Below are positions 1-7,706 of a DNA stretch of 64,000 nucleotides, piece after piece. The position numbers and the translations under genes were made by a program. This stretch comes from Tsuneonella troitsensis (GTDB lineage: Bacteria > Pseudomonadota > Alphaproteobacteria > Sphingomonadales > Sphingomonadaceae). The notes below the pieces were generated by a model. The model worked only from the letters and a program-made list of their open reading frames with translations. It made no database searches and was not told the DNA's origin. The stretch spans positions 124,001 through 188,000 of the forward strand of contig NZ_LMAU01000002.1 of the NCBI RefSeq assembly GCF_001441535.1, in the 5' to 3' direction. The first letter of the stretch is position 1. Each line of letters opens with the position of its first letter.

Positions 1-8
1 TACCAGTC

Positions 9-773
9 ATGGCCTTGCGGCCCTATATCGTCGGCAATTGGAAAATGAACGGCACGCGGTCGATGCTCGCCGAAGCGCGCGCGATCGACCGTTCGGCACA
101 GCGTTTGATGAAGGTCGAGGTGGCGCTCGCCCCTCCATTCACGCTGATTCACGCGGTCCACAAGGAAGCCGAGCAGATCGGCGTGGGCGCGCAGGATTGC
201 AGCGCCGAGCTGGACGGTGCCTTCACCGGAGACGTGTCCGCAGCGATGATCGCGGATGCCGGTGCCAAGTTCGTCATCCTGGGACACAGCGAGCGCAGGC
301 AAGGGCACGGCGAAAGCGATGCCCTGATCCGCGCGAAGACCGAAGCCGCTTTGGCCGTCGGGCTGAAGCTGATCGTCTGTTGCGGCGAGACCGAGCAGAC
401 TCGCGATGCCGGTCAGGCCGAACAGTTCGTGGTCGATCAGCTGGCCGCTTCGCTTCCGGAATTGCTGGATGGTGCGAGCGAGCGCCTTTCGGTTGCTTAC
501 GAGCCGATCTGGGCGATCGGGACCGGGCGAACCGCAAGCGTTGCCGATGTGGCCGCCATGCACAGGGCGATCCGCGCGCTTCTTGTCGACCGGTACGGCG
601 ACGAGGAAGGCGGTTCGGTCCGCATTCTCTATGGCGGATCGGTCAAGCCCGACAACGCGCGCGACCTGCTCGGTGCGGACGAAGTGGGCGGGGCGCTCGT
701 CGGAGGCGCCAGCCTGACCGCGGAAAGCTTCCTCGGCATCGTCATGGCCGCGGTGGACCTTCAGGACGCCTGA
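9..773 (+). CDS. tpiA: Triosephosphate isomerase
   Basis: Cytoplasmic glycolytic and gluconeogenic enzyme that interconverts dihydroxyacetone phosphate and glyceraldehyde 3-phosphate. The 254-residue protein has the usual family length. Visible active-site elements are the substrate lysine in GNWKMNG (K12), the electrophilic histidine in LGHSERR (H93), the catalytic glutamate in YEPIWAIGTG (E165), and the phosphate-gripping YGGSVKP near residue 210. The start lies at the left edge of the window, so its promoter is not visible. secG follows on the same strand after an 86-nt gap that contains a strong hairpin. Confidence 0.97.
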   Translation: MALRPYIVGNWKMNGTRSMLAEARAIDRSAQRLMKVEVALAPPFTLIHAVHKEAEQIGVGAQDCSAELDGAFTGDVSAAMIADAGAKFVILGHSERRQGHGESDALIRAKTEAALAVGLKLIVCCGETEQTRDAGQAEQFVVDQLAASLPELLDGASERLSVAYEPIWAIGTGRTASVADVAAMHRAIRALLVDRYGDEEGGSVRILYGGSVKPDNARDLLGADEVGGALVGGASLTAESFLGIVMAAVDLQDA

Positions 774-806
774 GTCGGGACGCCTGAGCGCGCCGCTTGC
801 CCAATG

Positions 807-832
807 GGCCGCGCATCCCTAAATGCGCGGCC
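807..832 (+). other. Perfect 10-bp hairpin between tpiA and secG
   Basis: GGCCGCGCAT at 807-816 and its exact inverse ATGCGCGGCC at 823-832 flank a six-base loop. No T-tract follows, so it is not a textbook intrinsic terminator. It could partly attenuate transcription or protect the tpiA mRNA 3' end. The function is inferred from structure alone. Confidence 0.5.
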
Positions 833-859
833 ACACCCGAACGCGAGAATCCTTGTCCC

Positions 860-1207
860 ATGTCGCTTTTCCTATTTCTGCTCGTCGTCCAGGCGGTCGT
901 TGCCGCAGCGCTCGTGGGCGTCATCCTGATGCAGCGATCGGAAGGCGGCGGCCTGGGAATCGGCGGTAGCCCCAGCGGGATGATGAGCGCGCGCGGTGCG
1001 GCGGACTTCCTTTCGCGCTCCACGCGCTGGCTCGCGATCCTGTTCGTCGGTCTTTCGATCGTTCTCGCGGCGCTGGCGGCGAGCACTTCGAACAGCGGCG
1101 TCTCGGTCGAATCGACCCTCGACCGTACGGCTCCGGCTGGTCCGGCGCCCGCGCAGCCGGCACAGGCTCCGCCGGCCGACGATCCCCTCGCCGACCTCAC
1201 TCAGTAA
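860..1207 (+). CDS. secG: Preprotein translocase subunit SecG
   Basis: Small inner-membrane subunit of the SecYEG protein-export channel. The 115-residue protein has an N-terminal membrane helix (about residues 3-22), the conserved loop LMQRSEGGGLG, a second helix (about 52-75), and an Ala/Pro-rich C-terminal tail, as is common in alphaproteobacteria. ATG 860 was chosen because it begins directly at the first membrane helix; an upstream in-frame start would add an implausible Pro/Arg-rich leader that crosses the tpiA-secG hairpin. The order tpiA-secG-pyrG is common in this group. Confidence 0.93.
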   Translation: MSLFLFLLVVQAVVAAALVGVILMQRSEGGGLGIGGSPSGMMSARGAADFLSRSTRWLAILFVGLSIVLAALAASTSNSGVSVESTLDRTAPAGPAPAQPAQAPPADDPLADLTQ

Positions 1208-1298
1208 CTCGTTTCGACCAGCCGGTTGTGGATTGCGGCACATTGCCGTGCCAACCTGCTTGCGCGCAGCCCCCACACACGCTTAAGGCTCGTCTCCC

Positions 1299-2930
1299 AT
1301 GGCGCGGTATATATTTATCACCGGCGGCGTGGTCTCCTCGCTCGGCAAAGGTCTCATGGCGGCGAGCCTCGCGGCTCTCCTGCAGGCGCGCGGTTTCCGC
1401 GTGCGCATTCGCAAGTTCGATCCGTATCTGAACGTCGATCCGGGCACGATGAGCCCGTACCAACACGGCGAAGTCTATGTGACCGACGATGGTGCGGAGA
1501 CCGATCTGGACCTCGGCCACTACGAGCGGTTCACCGGCGTTTCGGCGCACCAGGGCGACAATATTACGTCCGGCCGCGTCTATCGCGACATCATAGCCAA
1601 GGAGCGGCGCGGCGATTACCTTGGGGCGACGGTTCAAGTGATCCCGCACGTGACCGACGCGATCAAGGCGTTCGCGCAGGCCGACACCGCGGATCTCGAC
1701 TTCGTATTGTGCGAGATCGGCGGCACGGTTGGCGATATCGAGAGTCTTCCGTTCATCGAGGCGCTGCGCCAGTTGCGGAACGAGCTGGGGCGCGAGAACA
1801 CCTGTTCGGTCCACGTGACCCTGGTGCCCTACATAGCCGCGGCGGGGGAGCTGAAGACCAAGCCGACTCAGCACTCGGTCCGCGAGATGACCGGTCTGGG
1901 CATCCAGCCAGACATCCTCCTGTGTCGCTGCGAAAAGCCGCTGCCCGACGGCGAGCGCGCCAAGATCGCGCTGTTCTGCAACGTCCGCAAGGAAGCGGTC
2001 ATCCCCGCGCTCGACGCGACGAGCATCTACGCGGTGCCGCTGCAGTATCACCGCGAAGGCCTCGACAACGAGGTATTGCGCCACTTCGGCATGACCGCAC
2101 CCGCACCCGATCTTGCCAGGTGGGACGATATTCTCGACCGGTTCGAGCATCCCGAGGGCGAGGTGACGATCGGTGTGGTCGGCAAGTACGTCGGCCTGCC
2201 GGACGCGTACAAGTCGCTCAACGAGGCGCTGGTGCACGGGGGCATGGCCAACCGGGTCAAGGTCAACATTCGCTGGATCGACGCCGAACTGTTCGAACAG
2301 GACGACGACGAAATCGCCGCGCGTCTTGAACCCCTGCACGGTATCCTCGTGCCCGGCGGCTTCGGCGAGCGCGGCAGCGAGGGCAAGATCGCCTCGGTGC
2401 GCTTCGCCAAAGAGCGCAAGGTGCCGTTCCTGGGCATCTGTCTCGGCATGCAGATGGCCTGCATCGAAGGCGCGCGTTCGGCCGGCACCGAGCGCGCCAG
2501 CTCGACCGAGTTCGGGCCGACTGACGAACCGGTCGTCGGCATCATTACCGAATGGATGAGCAAGGAAGGCCTGCAACAGCGCAGCGCCGAGGGCGACCTT
2601 GGCGGGACGATGCGGCTTGGTGCGTACGATGCCAGGCTATCGGGCAATAGCCACGTCAGCGCGATCTACGGCGGTGCGACGACGATCAGCGAGCGTCACC
2701 GGCATCGCTACGAAGTGAACTCGGCGTACAAGGATTCGCTCGAGCGAGACGGCCTCGTCTTCTCGGGAATGTCGCCGGACGGATTGCTGCCGGAAATCGT
2801 GGAACGGCCGGACCACCCCTGGTTCATCGGAGTGCAGTTCCACCCCGAGCTGAAAAGCAAACCGTTCGACCCGCATCCGCTCTTCGCTGGCTTTATCAAA
2901 GCTGCGCTACAGCAGGCGCGTCTCGTTTGA
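1299..2930 (+). CDS. pyrG: CTP synthase (glutamine-hydrolysing)
   Basis: Converts UTP, ATP and glutamine to CTP in pyrimidine nucleotide synthesis. The 543-residue protein has the family length. The N-terminal synthase domain (1-270) opens with the P-loop-like [11 protein letters not shown]. The C-terminal class I glutamine amidotransferase domain (about 300-540) has the nucleophile in GICLGMQMA and the His-Glu pair in VQFHPE. The start follows an 91-nt gap after secG. A 14-bp palindrome begins two bases after the stop codon. Confidence 0.97.
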   Translation: MARYIFITGGVVSSLGKGLMAASLAALLQARGFRVRIRKFDPYLNVDPGTMSPYQHGEVYVTDDGAETDLDLGHYERFTGVSAHQGDNITSGRVYRDIIAKERRGDYLGATVQVIPHVTDAIKAFAQADTADLDFVLCEIGGTVGDIESLPFIEALRQLRNELGRENTCSVHVTLVPYIAAAGELKTKPTQHSVREMTGLGIQPDILLCRCEKPLPDGERAKIALFCNVRKEAVIPALDATSIYAVPLQYHREGLDNEVLRHFGMTAPAPDLARWDDILDRFEHPEGEVTIGVVGKYVGLPDAYKSLNEALVHGGMANRVKVNIRWIDAELFEQDDDEIAARLEPLHGILVPGGFGERGSEGKIASVRFAKERKVPFLGICLGMQMACIEGARSAGTERASSTEFGPTDEPVVGIITEWMSKEGLQQRSAEGDLGGTMRLGAYDARLSGNSHVSAIYGGATTISERHRHRYEVNSAYKDSLERDGLVFSGMSPDGLLPEIVERPDHPWFIGVQFHPELKSKPFDPHPLFAGFIKAALQQARLV

Positions 2931-2931
2931 A

Positions 2932-2945
2932 AATTTCGCGAAATT
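2932..2945. repeat. 14-bp perfect palindrome after pyrG
   Basis: AATTTCGCGAAATT at 2932-2945 is fully self-complementary and begins just after the pyrG stop codon. It is AT-rich at both ends, in contrast with its surroundings. It could be a short 3' mRNA hairpin or a protein-binding site. The rest of the 2931-3222 gap holds a smaller TTATCA/TGATAA inverted pair at 3045-3058, the hairpin at 3171-3198, and no gene. Confidence 0.4.
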
Positions 2946-3170
2946 GCACTTCGGTGGTCAATTTCTACAATCCGTCTTGATGGAGGACCGATAGGTGTTG
3001 CTCAGGTGCATCTTCGCATCTAGGGGCAAGGGTGTTCGCTCAAGTTATCATTTGATAATGCGCGTGCATACGTGAACACGTGCTGCTAAGCGTAAAAAAG
3101 CTTGGAGCGGATTTGATCGTCTTCTGCGACCCGGACGGTCAGATTCGCCCGAGACGGCGTTCACTCGTCG

Positions 3171-3198
3171 TGGGGGCGGGCCGCAAGGCCCGCCCCCA
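3171..3198 (-). terminator. Strong GC hairpin downstream of hsp20 (terminator-like)
   Basis: GGGGGCGGGCC at 3172-3182 and GGCCCGCCCCC at 3187-3197 form an 11-bp perfect stem around a four-base loop (GCAA read on plus), and T3171/A3198 extend it to 12 bp. It lies 25 bases beyond the hsp20 stop and between convergent pyrG and hsp20. No clear U-tract follows on either strand, so it may act as a bidirectional block or mRNA stabiliser rather than a canonical terminator. Confidence 0.55.
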
Positions 3199-3222
3199 AA
3201 TCGTTCCGAGGCGAGGCCGGCT

Positions 3223-3693
3223 TTAGGCCGCGTTCGCTTCGTCTCCGTCGTCCTTGACGACCTCGAGCGTCGGCTGACCACCCACGATGATCTTTTTGGG
3301 CCGCATCGCCTCCGGCACTTCGCGCACGAGGTCGATCGTCAGCAGGCCGTCGGCAAGGTCGGCGTTTTCGACCCGCACGAAATCGGCGAGTTCGAAGCGG
3401 CGCTCGAAGCCCCGATTGGCGATTCCGACATGGAGCATTTCGCCCTGACCGCCTTCGGGACGCTTCTTGCCCTGGACGACGAGCAGGTTCTGCTGCGCGG
3501 TTATGTCGAGATCGCCCGGGCGAAAGCCTGCGACCGCGATCGTGATGCGGTATTCGTCCTCGCCCTTCCGCTCGATGTTGAACGGCGGATAGTTGTCCCC
3601 GCCGTTGGAGCGGGCTTGGCTTTCGAGAAGGTCGAACAGACGATCGAAGCCGACGGTCGAACGGCGGTAAGGGGTAAAGTCGAGACGTGACAT
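3223..3693 (-). CDS. Small heat-shock protein, Hsp20/alpha-crystallin family
   Basis: ATP-independent holdase chaperone of the class A (IbpA-like) small heat-shock proteins; oligomeric and cytosolic. The 156-residue protein begins MSRLDFTPYRRSTVGFDRLF, typical of the family N-arm. It then has the alpha-crystallin domain (about 35-130) with YRITIAVAGFRPGDLDI and the conserved GIANRGFERRFEL region, and a short acidic tail after KKIIVG. ATG 3693 was chosen because a strong GGAGGA Shine-Dalgarno lies just upstream. That same sequence is masked by a ROSE-type hairpin, so translation is probably heat-induced. The gene is divergent from grxC. Confidence 0.93.
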   Translation of the reverse strand: MSRLDFTPYRRSTVGFDRLFDLLESQARSNGGDNYPPFNIERKGEDEYRITIAVAGFRPGDLDITAQQNLLVVQGKKRPEGGQGEMLHVGIANRGFERRFELADFVRVENADLADGLLTIDLVREVPEAMRPKKIIVGGQPTLEVVKDDGDEANAA

Positions 3694-3795
3694 GAAACAA
3701 ATCCTCCAATGAGCAATTTGATAGCCAAGGCGGATCGCGTTCGCGGCACCCACCGGTGTTTGCATTCCCGCCCGCGTTGCGGCACGAAAAGCCCG
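3694..3795 (-). promoter_or_regulatory. ROSE-type RNA thermometer in the hsp20 leader
   Basis: The last leader bases on the minus strand read TTGCTCATTGGAGGATTTG before the start codon. TTGCTC facing GGAGGA across a short loop is the signature 3' hairpin of ROSE elements, which hide the ribosome-binding site of alphaproteobacterial small heat-shock genes at low temperature. The leader of about 100 nt between the candidate promoter and the start codon also fits. The upstream stems were not folded, so the 5' boundary is approximate. Confidence 0.7.
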
Positions 3796-3800
3796 TTCGA

Positions 3801-3827
3801 GATAATATCGGCGCGCGTCGTGTCAAG
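3801..3827 (-). promoter_or_regulatory. Candidate hsp20 promoter
   Basis: On the minus strand CTTGACA (3827-3821) is followed by an AT-rich ATATTATC element (3808-3801). The short spacing is not ideal for sigma-70, and the CTTGAC box resembles an RpoH-type -35 element. Transcription from here would give a leader of about 100 nt that contains the ROSE hairpin. This is by-eye matching only. Confidence 0.4.
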
Positions 3828-3861
3828 GCTTGGTAAAATACTGAAAAATGAAGGAAATTTG

Positions 3862-4128
3862 ATGCATCAACCGAAAGTCGTCATTTACACCAAGTTCGGC
3901 TGCGGGTTCTGCTATCGCGCCAAGCGCCTGCTCGATGACAAGGGGGTTTCCTACACCGAGCACGATATCACGATGGGCGGTCCAAAGCGCGACGAGATGA
4001 TGGCCAAGGCTCCGATGGCACGAACTGTCCCGCAGATCTTCATCGGCGACACCCATGTAGGCGGTTCTGACGATCTCGCGGCACTCGAACGGGCAGGTAA
4101 GCTCGACGCAATGCTCGCCTCGGCATGA
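3862..4128 (+). CDS. grxC: Glutaredoxin 3 (GrxC-type)
   Basis: Glutathione-dependent dithiol oxidoreductase of 88 residues with a thioredoxin fold. The redox motif is CGFC (C14-C17) rather than the classical CPYC. The cis-proline motif TVPQIFI and the GGSDDL glutathione-binding turn are present. ATG 3862 follows the purine-rich AAGGAAATTTG and gives the family length; earlier starts would extend into the divergent promoter region. The stop overlaps the start of the nitrilase-like gene by 4 nt (ATGA), so the two are probably translationally coupled. DUF1178 follows, a gene order common in alphaproteobacteria. Confidence 0.93.
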   Translation: MHQPKVVIYTKFGCGFCYRAKRLLDDKGVSYTEHDITMGGPKRDEMMAKAPMARTVPQIFIGDTHVGGSDDLAALERAGKLDAMLASA

Positions 4129-4943
4129 CGCGCATTGCGCTGTTGCAGATGACCGCCGGCATTGAGCCCAACGAGAATGCCGACAGCATCAGCGATGCGA
4201 TCGAGCAGGCAGCGTCCGGCGGTGCCGCAATGCTGTTCACCCCGGAAATGAGCGGATTGCTCGATCGGGATCGCATCCGGGCAGCTCGCCACATCGTACC
4301 CGAAGAGGATAATCCCGTTCTCGCCGCGACGCGCCAGGCCGCGGCGGCGCATGGACTGTGGGTGGCTCTCGGTTCCCTCGCCGTCATGGGCGATGGCGGG
4401 CGATGGGCCAATCGCTCGCTGGTGATCGATCCTGCTGGGGCGATCGTCGCAAGGTACGACAAGATTCACATGTTCGATGTCGATCTTGCCAGCGGGGAGA
4501 GCTGGCGGGAATCGAATGCCTTCGAGCCGGGGAAGTCGGTCGTTGCCGTCGAGGACACCCCGATTGGGCGGATTGGGCTCACCGTTTGCTACGACATCCG
4601 CTTTCCCGCACTTTTCGAACAGCTTGGGCGTCGTACTTGCGATGCCCTCGCAATTCCCGCCGCGTTCACTGTTCCAACGGGTGCTGCCCACTGGCACCTG
4701 CTCCAACGCGCCCGCGCCGTCGAAGCCAGCGCTTGGGTGATCGCCGCGGCACAAGTCGGCGAACATACGGACGGCAGGCGGACCTACGGTCACAGTCTGG
4801 TGGTGGATCCGTGGGGCGAAGTCGTCCTCGACATGGGGGGCGAGAATTCAGGTGTCGGTTTTGCTGAATTCGACACCGCGCGCACCGACGAAATTCGTCG
4901 CCAACTGCCGAGCCTTGCCAACAAGCGCAATATCCCCAACTAG
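4125..4943 (+). CDS. Carbon-nitrogen hydrolase (Nit/omega-amidase-like)
   Basis: Nitrilase-superfamily amidase of 272 residues. The Glu-Lys-Cys catalytic triad is visible: Glu in FTPEMSG, Lys in YDKIHMFDVDL, and Cys in LTVCYDIRFP. The last two motifs are those of the Nit1/Nit2 branch, whose characterised members hydrolyse deaminated glutathione or alpha-ketoglutaramate. That would fit with its coupling to grxC, but the substrate here is inference. The start overlaps the grxC stop by 4 nt. Confidence 0.9.
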   Translation: MTRIALLQMTAGIEPNENADSISDAIEQAASGGAAMLFTPEMSGLLDRDRIRAARHIVPEEDNPVLAATRQAAAAHGLWVALGSLAVMGDGGRWANRSLVIDPAGAIVARYDKIHMFDVDLASGESWRESNAFEPGKSVVAVEDTPIGRIGLTVCYDIRFPALFEQLGRRTCDALAIPAAFTVPTGAAHWHLLQRARAVEASAWVIAAAQVGEHTDGRRTYGHSLVVDPWGEVVLDMGGENSGVGFAEFDTARTDEIRRQLPSLANKRNIPN

Positions 4944-4951
4944 CCCAGCTC

Positions 4952-5404
4952 ATGATCGTTTTCGACCTGTCTTGCCCGGATGGCCACCGCTTCGAAGCGT
5001 GGTTCGGATCGTCGGGTGCGTTCGACGAGCAGCGCAAACGCGGCTTGGTCGAGTGTCCGCAGTGCGGTTCGAACGTGGTTGACAAGGCGCCGATGGCGCC
5101 GGCAGTCCCGGTGAAAAGCAACGCCCGCCAGACCAATGCAACCCGGCCGCTGACCAACGAAATGCCTCCTGAAATTGCCTCGGCGATCCGCGCACTTGCC
5201 GAAGCGCAGGCGATGGCACTCCAGAGCAGCAAGTGGGTCGGCGGTGAGTTCGCCGAACAGTCGCGCGCCATGCACTACGGTGAGCGCGAGCACGCCACGA
5301 TCCATGGGCAAGCAACTCCCGATGAAGCCAGGGCGCTGGTGGACGAGGGCGTACCGATCGCCCCGCTGCCGTTTCCTGTCGCACCGCCCGACGAACTCAA
5401 CTGA
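4952..5404 (+). CDS. DUF1178 family protein
   Basis: A 150-residue protein of the conserved DUF1178 family (function unknown). It opens MIVFDLSCPDGHRFEAWFGS and has a CPQCGS half of a zinc-ribbon-like element at about residues 36-41, with an upstream Cys at residue 8. It ends with the conserved EARALVDEGVPIAPLPFP. It sits 8 nt after the nitrilase-like gene and is probably the last gene of the grxC operon. Zinc binding is inferred from the Cys pattern only. Confidence 0.88.
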   Translation: MIVFDLSCPDGHRFEAWFGSSGAFDEQRKRGLVECPQCGSNVVDKAPMAPAVPVKSNARQTNATRPLTNEMPPEIASAIRALAEAQAMALQSSKWVGGEFAEQSRAMHYGEREHATIHGQATPDEARALVDEGVPIAPLPFPVAPPDELN

Positions 5405-5443
5405 TTGCCAGCGCAATTCCCGCGCTTTACAGCCGCCCCCGGC

Positions 5444-5520
5444 GCGCCCGTAGCTCAGCAGGATAGAGCATCAGATTCCTAATCTGGGGGCCACAGGTTC
5501 GAATCCTGTCGGGCGCACCA
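5444..5520 (+). tRNA. tRNA-Arg (anticodon CCT)
   Basis: A full cloverleaf can be drawn. The acceptor GCGCCCG pairs with CGGGCGC, the D-stem is GCTC/GAGC, the anticodon arm is TCAGA-TTCCTAA-TCTGG, the T-arm is ACAGG-TTCGAAT-CCTGT, and ACCA is encoded at the 3' end. The length is 77 nt. The anticodon CCT reads the AGG arginine codon, which is rare in such a GC-rich genome. Confidence 0.97.
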
Positions 5521-5543
5521 TTCCTAGAATGGCAGGGCGGGGC

Positions 5544-6701
5544 ATGAACGAGCGCGAAGACCTTTCGGAAATCCGCCGCGCAGTGCGCGCGCTGTGCGAG
5601 GAGTTCTCCGGGGAATACTGGCGCACGAAGGACCGCGATCGCGCCTATCCGGCGGAATTCGTCGACGCCCTGACCCGAGCGGGCTTCCTCGCCGCTTTGA
5701 TCCCAGAAGAGTTCGGCGGCAGCGGCCTGAAGCTCGATGCGGCCGCGGTCATCATGGAGGAGATCCAGGCTGCCGGCTGCAACGGCGCAAGCGCCCACGC
5801 GCAGATGTATATCATGAATACGCTTCTCAAGTATGGCAGCGCCGACCAGAAAGCAGCTTATCTTCCCGGTATCGCCAGCGGCGAACTGCGCCTTCAGGCG
5901 TTCGGTGTATCGGAGCCGACCAGCGGCACGGATACGCTATCTCTCAAGACGCGAGCCTTGCGCGACGGAGATGACTACGTCGTCAACGGTCAGAAGATCT
6001 GGACGAGCCGTGCGGAACATTCGGACCTGATGTTGCTGCTCGCGCGGACCACGCCGCGGGAAGACGTAGCTAAGCGTACCGAAGGGTTGAGTATCTTCCT
6101 CGTCGATATGCGAGCAGCCGTCGGCAAAGGGTTGACGATCAAGCCCATCCTTACCTTGATGAACCATTCGACCACCGAGGTGTTCTTCGACGATCTCCGG
6201 ATTCCCGCTTCTGCTCTGATCGGTGAGGAAGGGCAGGGGTTCCGCTACATATTGTCCGGCATGAACGCCGAGCGGATCCTGATCGCCGCCGAATGCGTCG
6301 GCGACGCCAAGTGGTTCATCGAGAAAGCAACCGGTTACGCCAAGGACCGACAGGTTTTCGGCCGTCCCATCGGCCAGAATCAGGGTGTCCAGTTCCCGAT
6401 CGCACGAGCCTATGCCCAGATGCGCGCGGCGGAACTCATGGTCCACCATGCCGCGCAAGCCTACGATGCCGGGGGCAATCCAGGCGCGGAAGCGAACATG
6501 GCAAAGCTGCTCGCCAGCGAGGCCAGCTGGGCGGCGGCGGATATGTGCGTCCAGACGTTCGGCGGCTTCGGCTTTGCCGAGGAGTACGACGTCGAACGCA
6601 AGTTTCGCGAGGCGCGGCTCTACACCGTTGCGCCGATCAGCACGAACCTGATCTTGAGCTATCTTGCCGAACACGTGCTCGGCTTGCCGCGCTCTTATTG
6701 A
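5544..6701 (+). CDS. Acyl-CoA dehydrogenase
   Basis: FAD-dependent alpha,beta-dehydrogenation of an acyl-CoA thioester. The 385-residue protein shows an N-terminal helical domain, a middle beta domain with the flavin-binding FGVSEPTSGTDTLSLKT and WTSRAEHSD, and a C-terminal helical domain with RQVFGRPIGQNQGVQF and the QTFGGFGFAEEYDVERKFREAR signature. Chain-length specificity cannot be read from the sequence. ATG 5544 is preferred because a purine-rich stretch precedes it; an in-frame ATG at 5529 almost abuts the tRNA. The 3' end overlaps the convergent neighbour by 7 nt. Confidence 0.9.
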   Translation: MNEREDLSEIRRAVRALCEEFSGEYWRTKDRDRAYPAEFVDALTRAGFLAALIPEEFGGSGLKLDAAAVIMEEIQAAGCNGASAHAQMYIMNTLLKYGSADQKAAYLPGIASGELRLQAFGVSEPTSGTDTLSLKTRALRDGDDYVVNGQKIWTSRAEHSDLMLLLARTTPREDVAKRTEGLSIFLVDMRAAVGKGLTIKPILTLMNHSTTEVFFDDLRIPASALIGEEGQGFRYILSGMNAERILIAAECVGDAKWFIEKATGYAKDRQVFGRPIGQNQGVQFPIARAYAQMRAAELMVHHAAQAYDAGGNPGAEANMAKLLASEASWAAADMCVQTFGGFGFAEEYDVERKFREARLYTVAPISTNLILSYLAEHVLGLPRSY

Positions 6702-7201
6702 GGTTTCCAGCCGCGCGCCTTCGCCGACCGTTCCTGCGGCGCATCGAGCGCCGAACCTGCCGCAATTCCATTCGCCCCAACGATGACCGCTTGTTCGACT
6801 GCCTCGGCCTGGCCACTGTCTCCCGATGCCACATTGACGCCATTTCGTTGAATGCGCAGGTGCCAGCCATCATCCATGCGACAGGCGATTCCCGATAGGT
6901 CCGCCCGCACGAACCCGCGGCACAGGTTGCCGGTCTCATCGGCAAAGGTCATCAAAATCCGAGTTTCGCCTCCCAACCGCTGTTCGGCAACCAATTGTCT
7001 GTCGAGCGCCTTGGCCAAGTCCCCAGAGGCAAAGGTCAGGCCATCGCGAATCTCGGTCTGGCCGTCCCACAGAGACGGCCAGAGCAGGATTGCAGCCATC
7101 GCCACCGAAGCTGCCGGAAGCAGCCAGCGGCGCGACTTGCGATGGCTGCCATGCGTTGCAGGACACCGCTTTTTAGCCGCCAATCCATCCCAATCGATCA
7201 T
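6695..7201 (-). CDS. Hypothetical single-pass membrane protein, anti-sigma-like
   Basis: A 168-residue protein with a basic N-terminus, one membrane segment (about 26-44, LLPAASVAMAAILLWPSLW) and a periplasmic domain. The layout resembles the C-terminal half of anti-sigma factors, but no N-terminal zinc-binding anti-sigma domain and no adjacent ECF sigma gene are visible, so that role is not supported. It overlaps the convergent acyl-CoA dehydrogenase by 7 nt and is divergent from ftsB. Family not recognised. Confidence 0.6.
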   Translation of the reverse strand: MIDWDGLAAKKRCPATHGSHRKSRRWLLPAASVAMAAILLWPSLWDGQTEIRDGLTFASGDLAKALDRQLVAEQRLGGETRILMTFADETGNLCRGFVRADLSGIACRMDDGWHLRIQRNGVNVASGDSGQAEAVEQAVIVGANGIAAGSALDAPQERSAKARGWKPQ

Positions 7202-7264
7202 TGCGTCGCAAAACCTGTCTCAAAGCGCTTGAATCGGTTCGTTAACTGTGATTCTGTCGCCTTC

Positions 7265-7591
7265 GTGACACGGGAAGGCCATCGAATCCAATCGCCGCGT
7301 GATCGGCTGACGCAAGGGGTGGCTCTCGTCGCCCTTCTGTTGCTGGGTGGACTGGCGATTCTTGGACCGAGCGGTCTGCTTGCGTGGGGCGACAATCTTC
7401 GCCTGCTTGACCAGCGCCGCGCGCAGATCGCCACGCTCTCGCACGAGCGCAACGAGCTCAAGATGCAGGTCGATGCTCTCAACCCGAACAAGGCCGATCC
7501 GGACTTCGTTGGGGAACTTATCCGCAAGGACCTGAATGTAGTCCACCCCGACGAAGTGGTCATCCTTCTCGAACCTTCGGAAAGCCGCTAG
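7265..7591 (+). CDS. ftsB: Septum formation initiator FtsB/DivIC family
   Basis: Cell-division protein that bridges the divisome between FtsQ and FtsL. The 108-residue protein has a basic cytoplasmic stub, one membrane helix (about 17-37, ALVALLLLGGLAILGPSGLL) and a short periplasmic coiled coil (LLDQRRAQIATLSHERNELK). It ends with the family motif PDFVGELIRKDLNVVHPDE. The GTG at 7265 gives the normal family length; the only longer reading runs back through the divergent hypothetical gene. It lies upstream of pdhA, a frequent alphaproteobacterial arrangement. Confidence 0.9.
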   Translation: MTREGHRIQSPRDRLTQGVALVALLLLGGLAILGPSGLLAWGDNLRLLDQRRAQIATLSHERNELKMQVDALNPNKADPDFVGELIRKDLNVVHPDEVVILLEPSESR

Positions 7592-7706
7592 GCCCTAGCG
7601 TCAGGCGGGTTTTCGTATGCACGCGGATTGCACCCGCGACGGGCTTGCGCCATAGGCTCAAGGCATCTCGCCACCTCCCCGGCAGACGATATCCGAGGAC
7701 CTGAAA

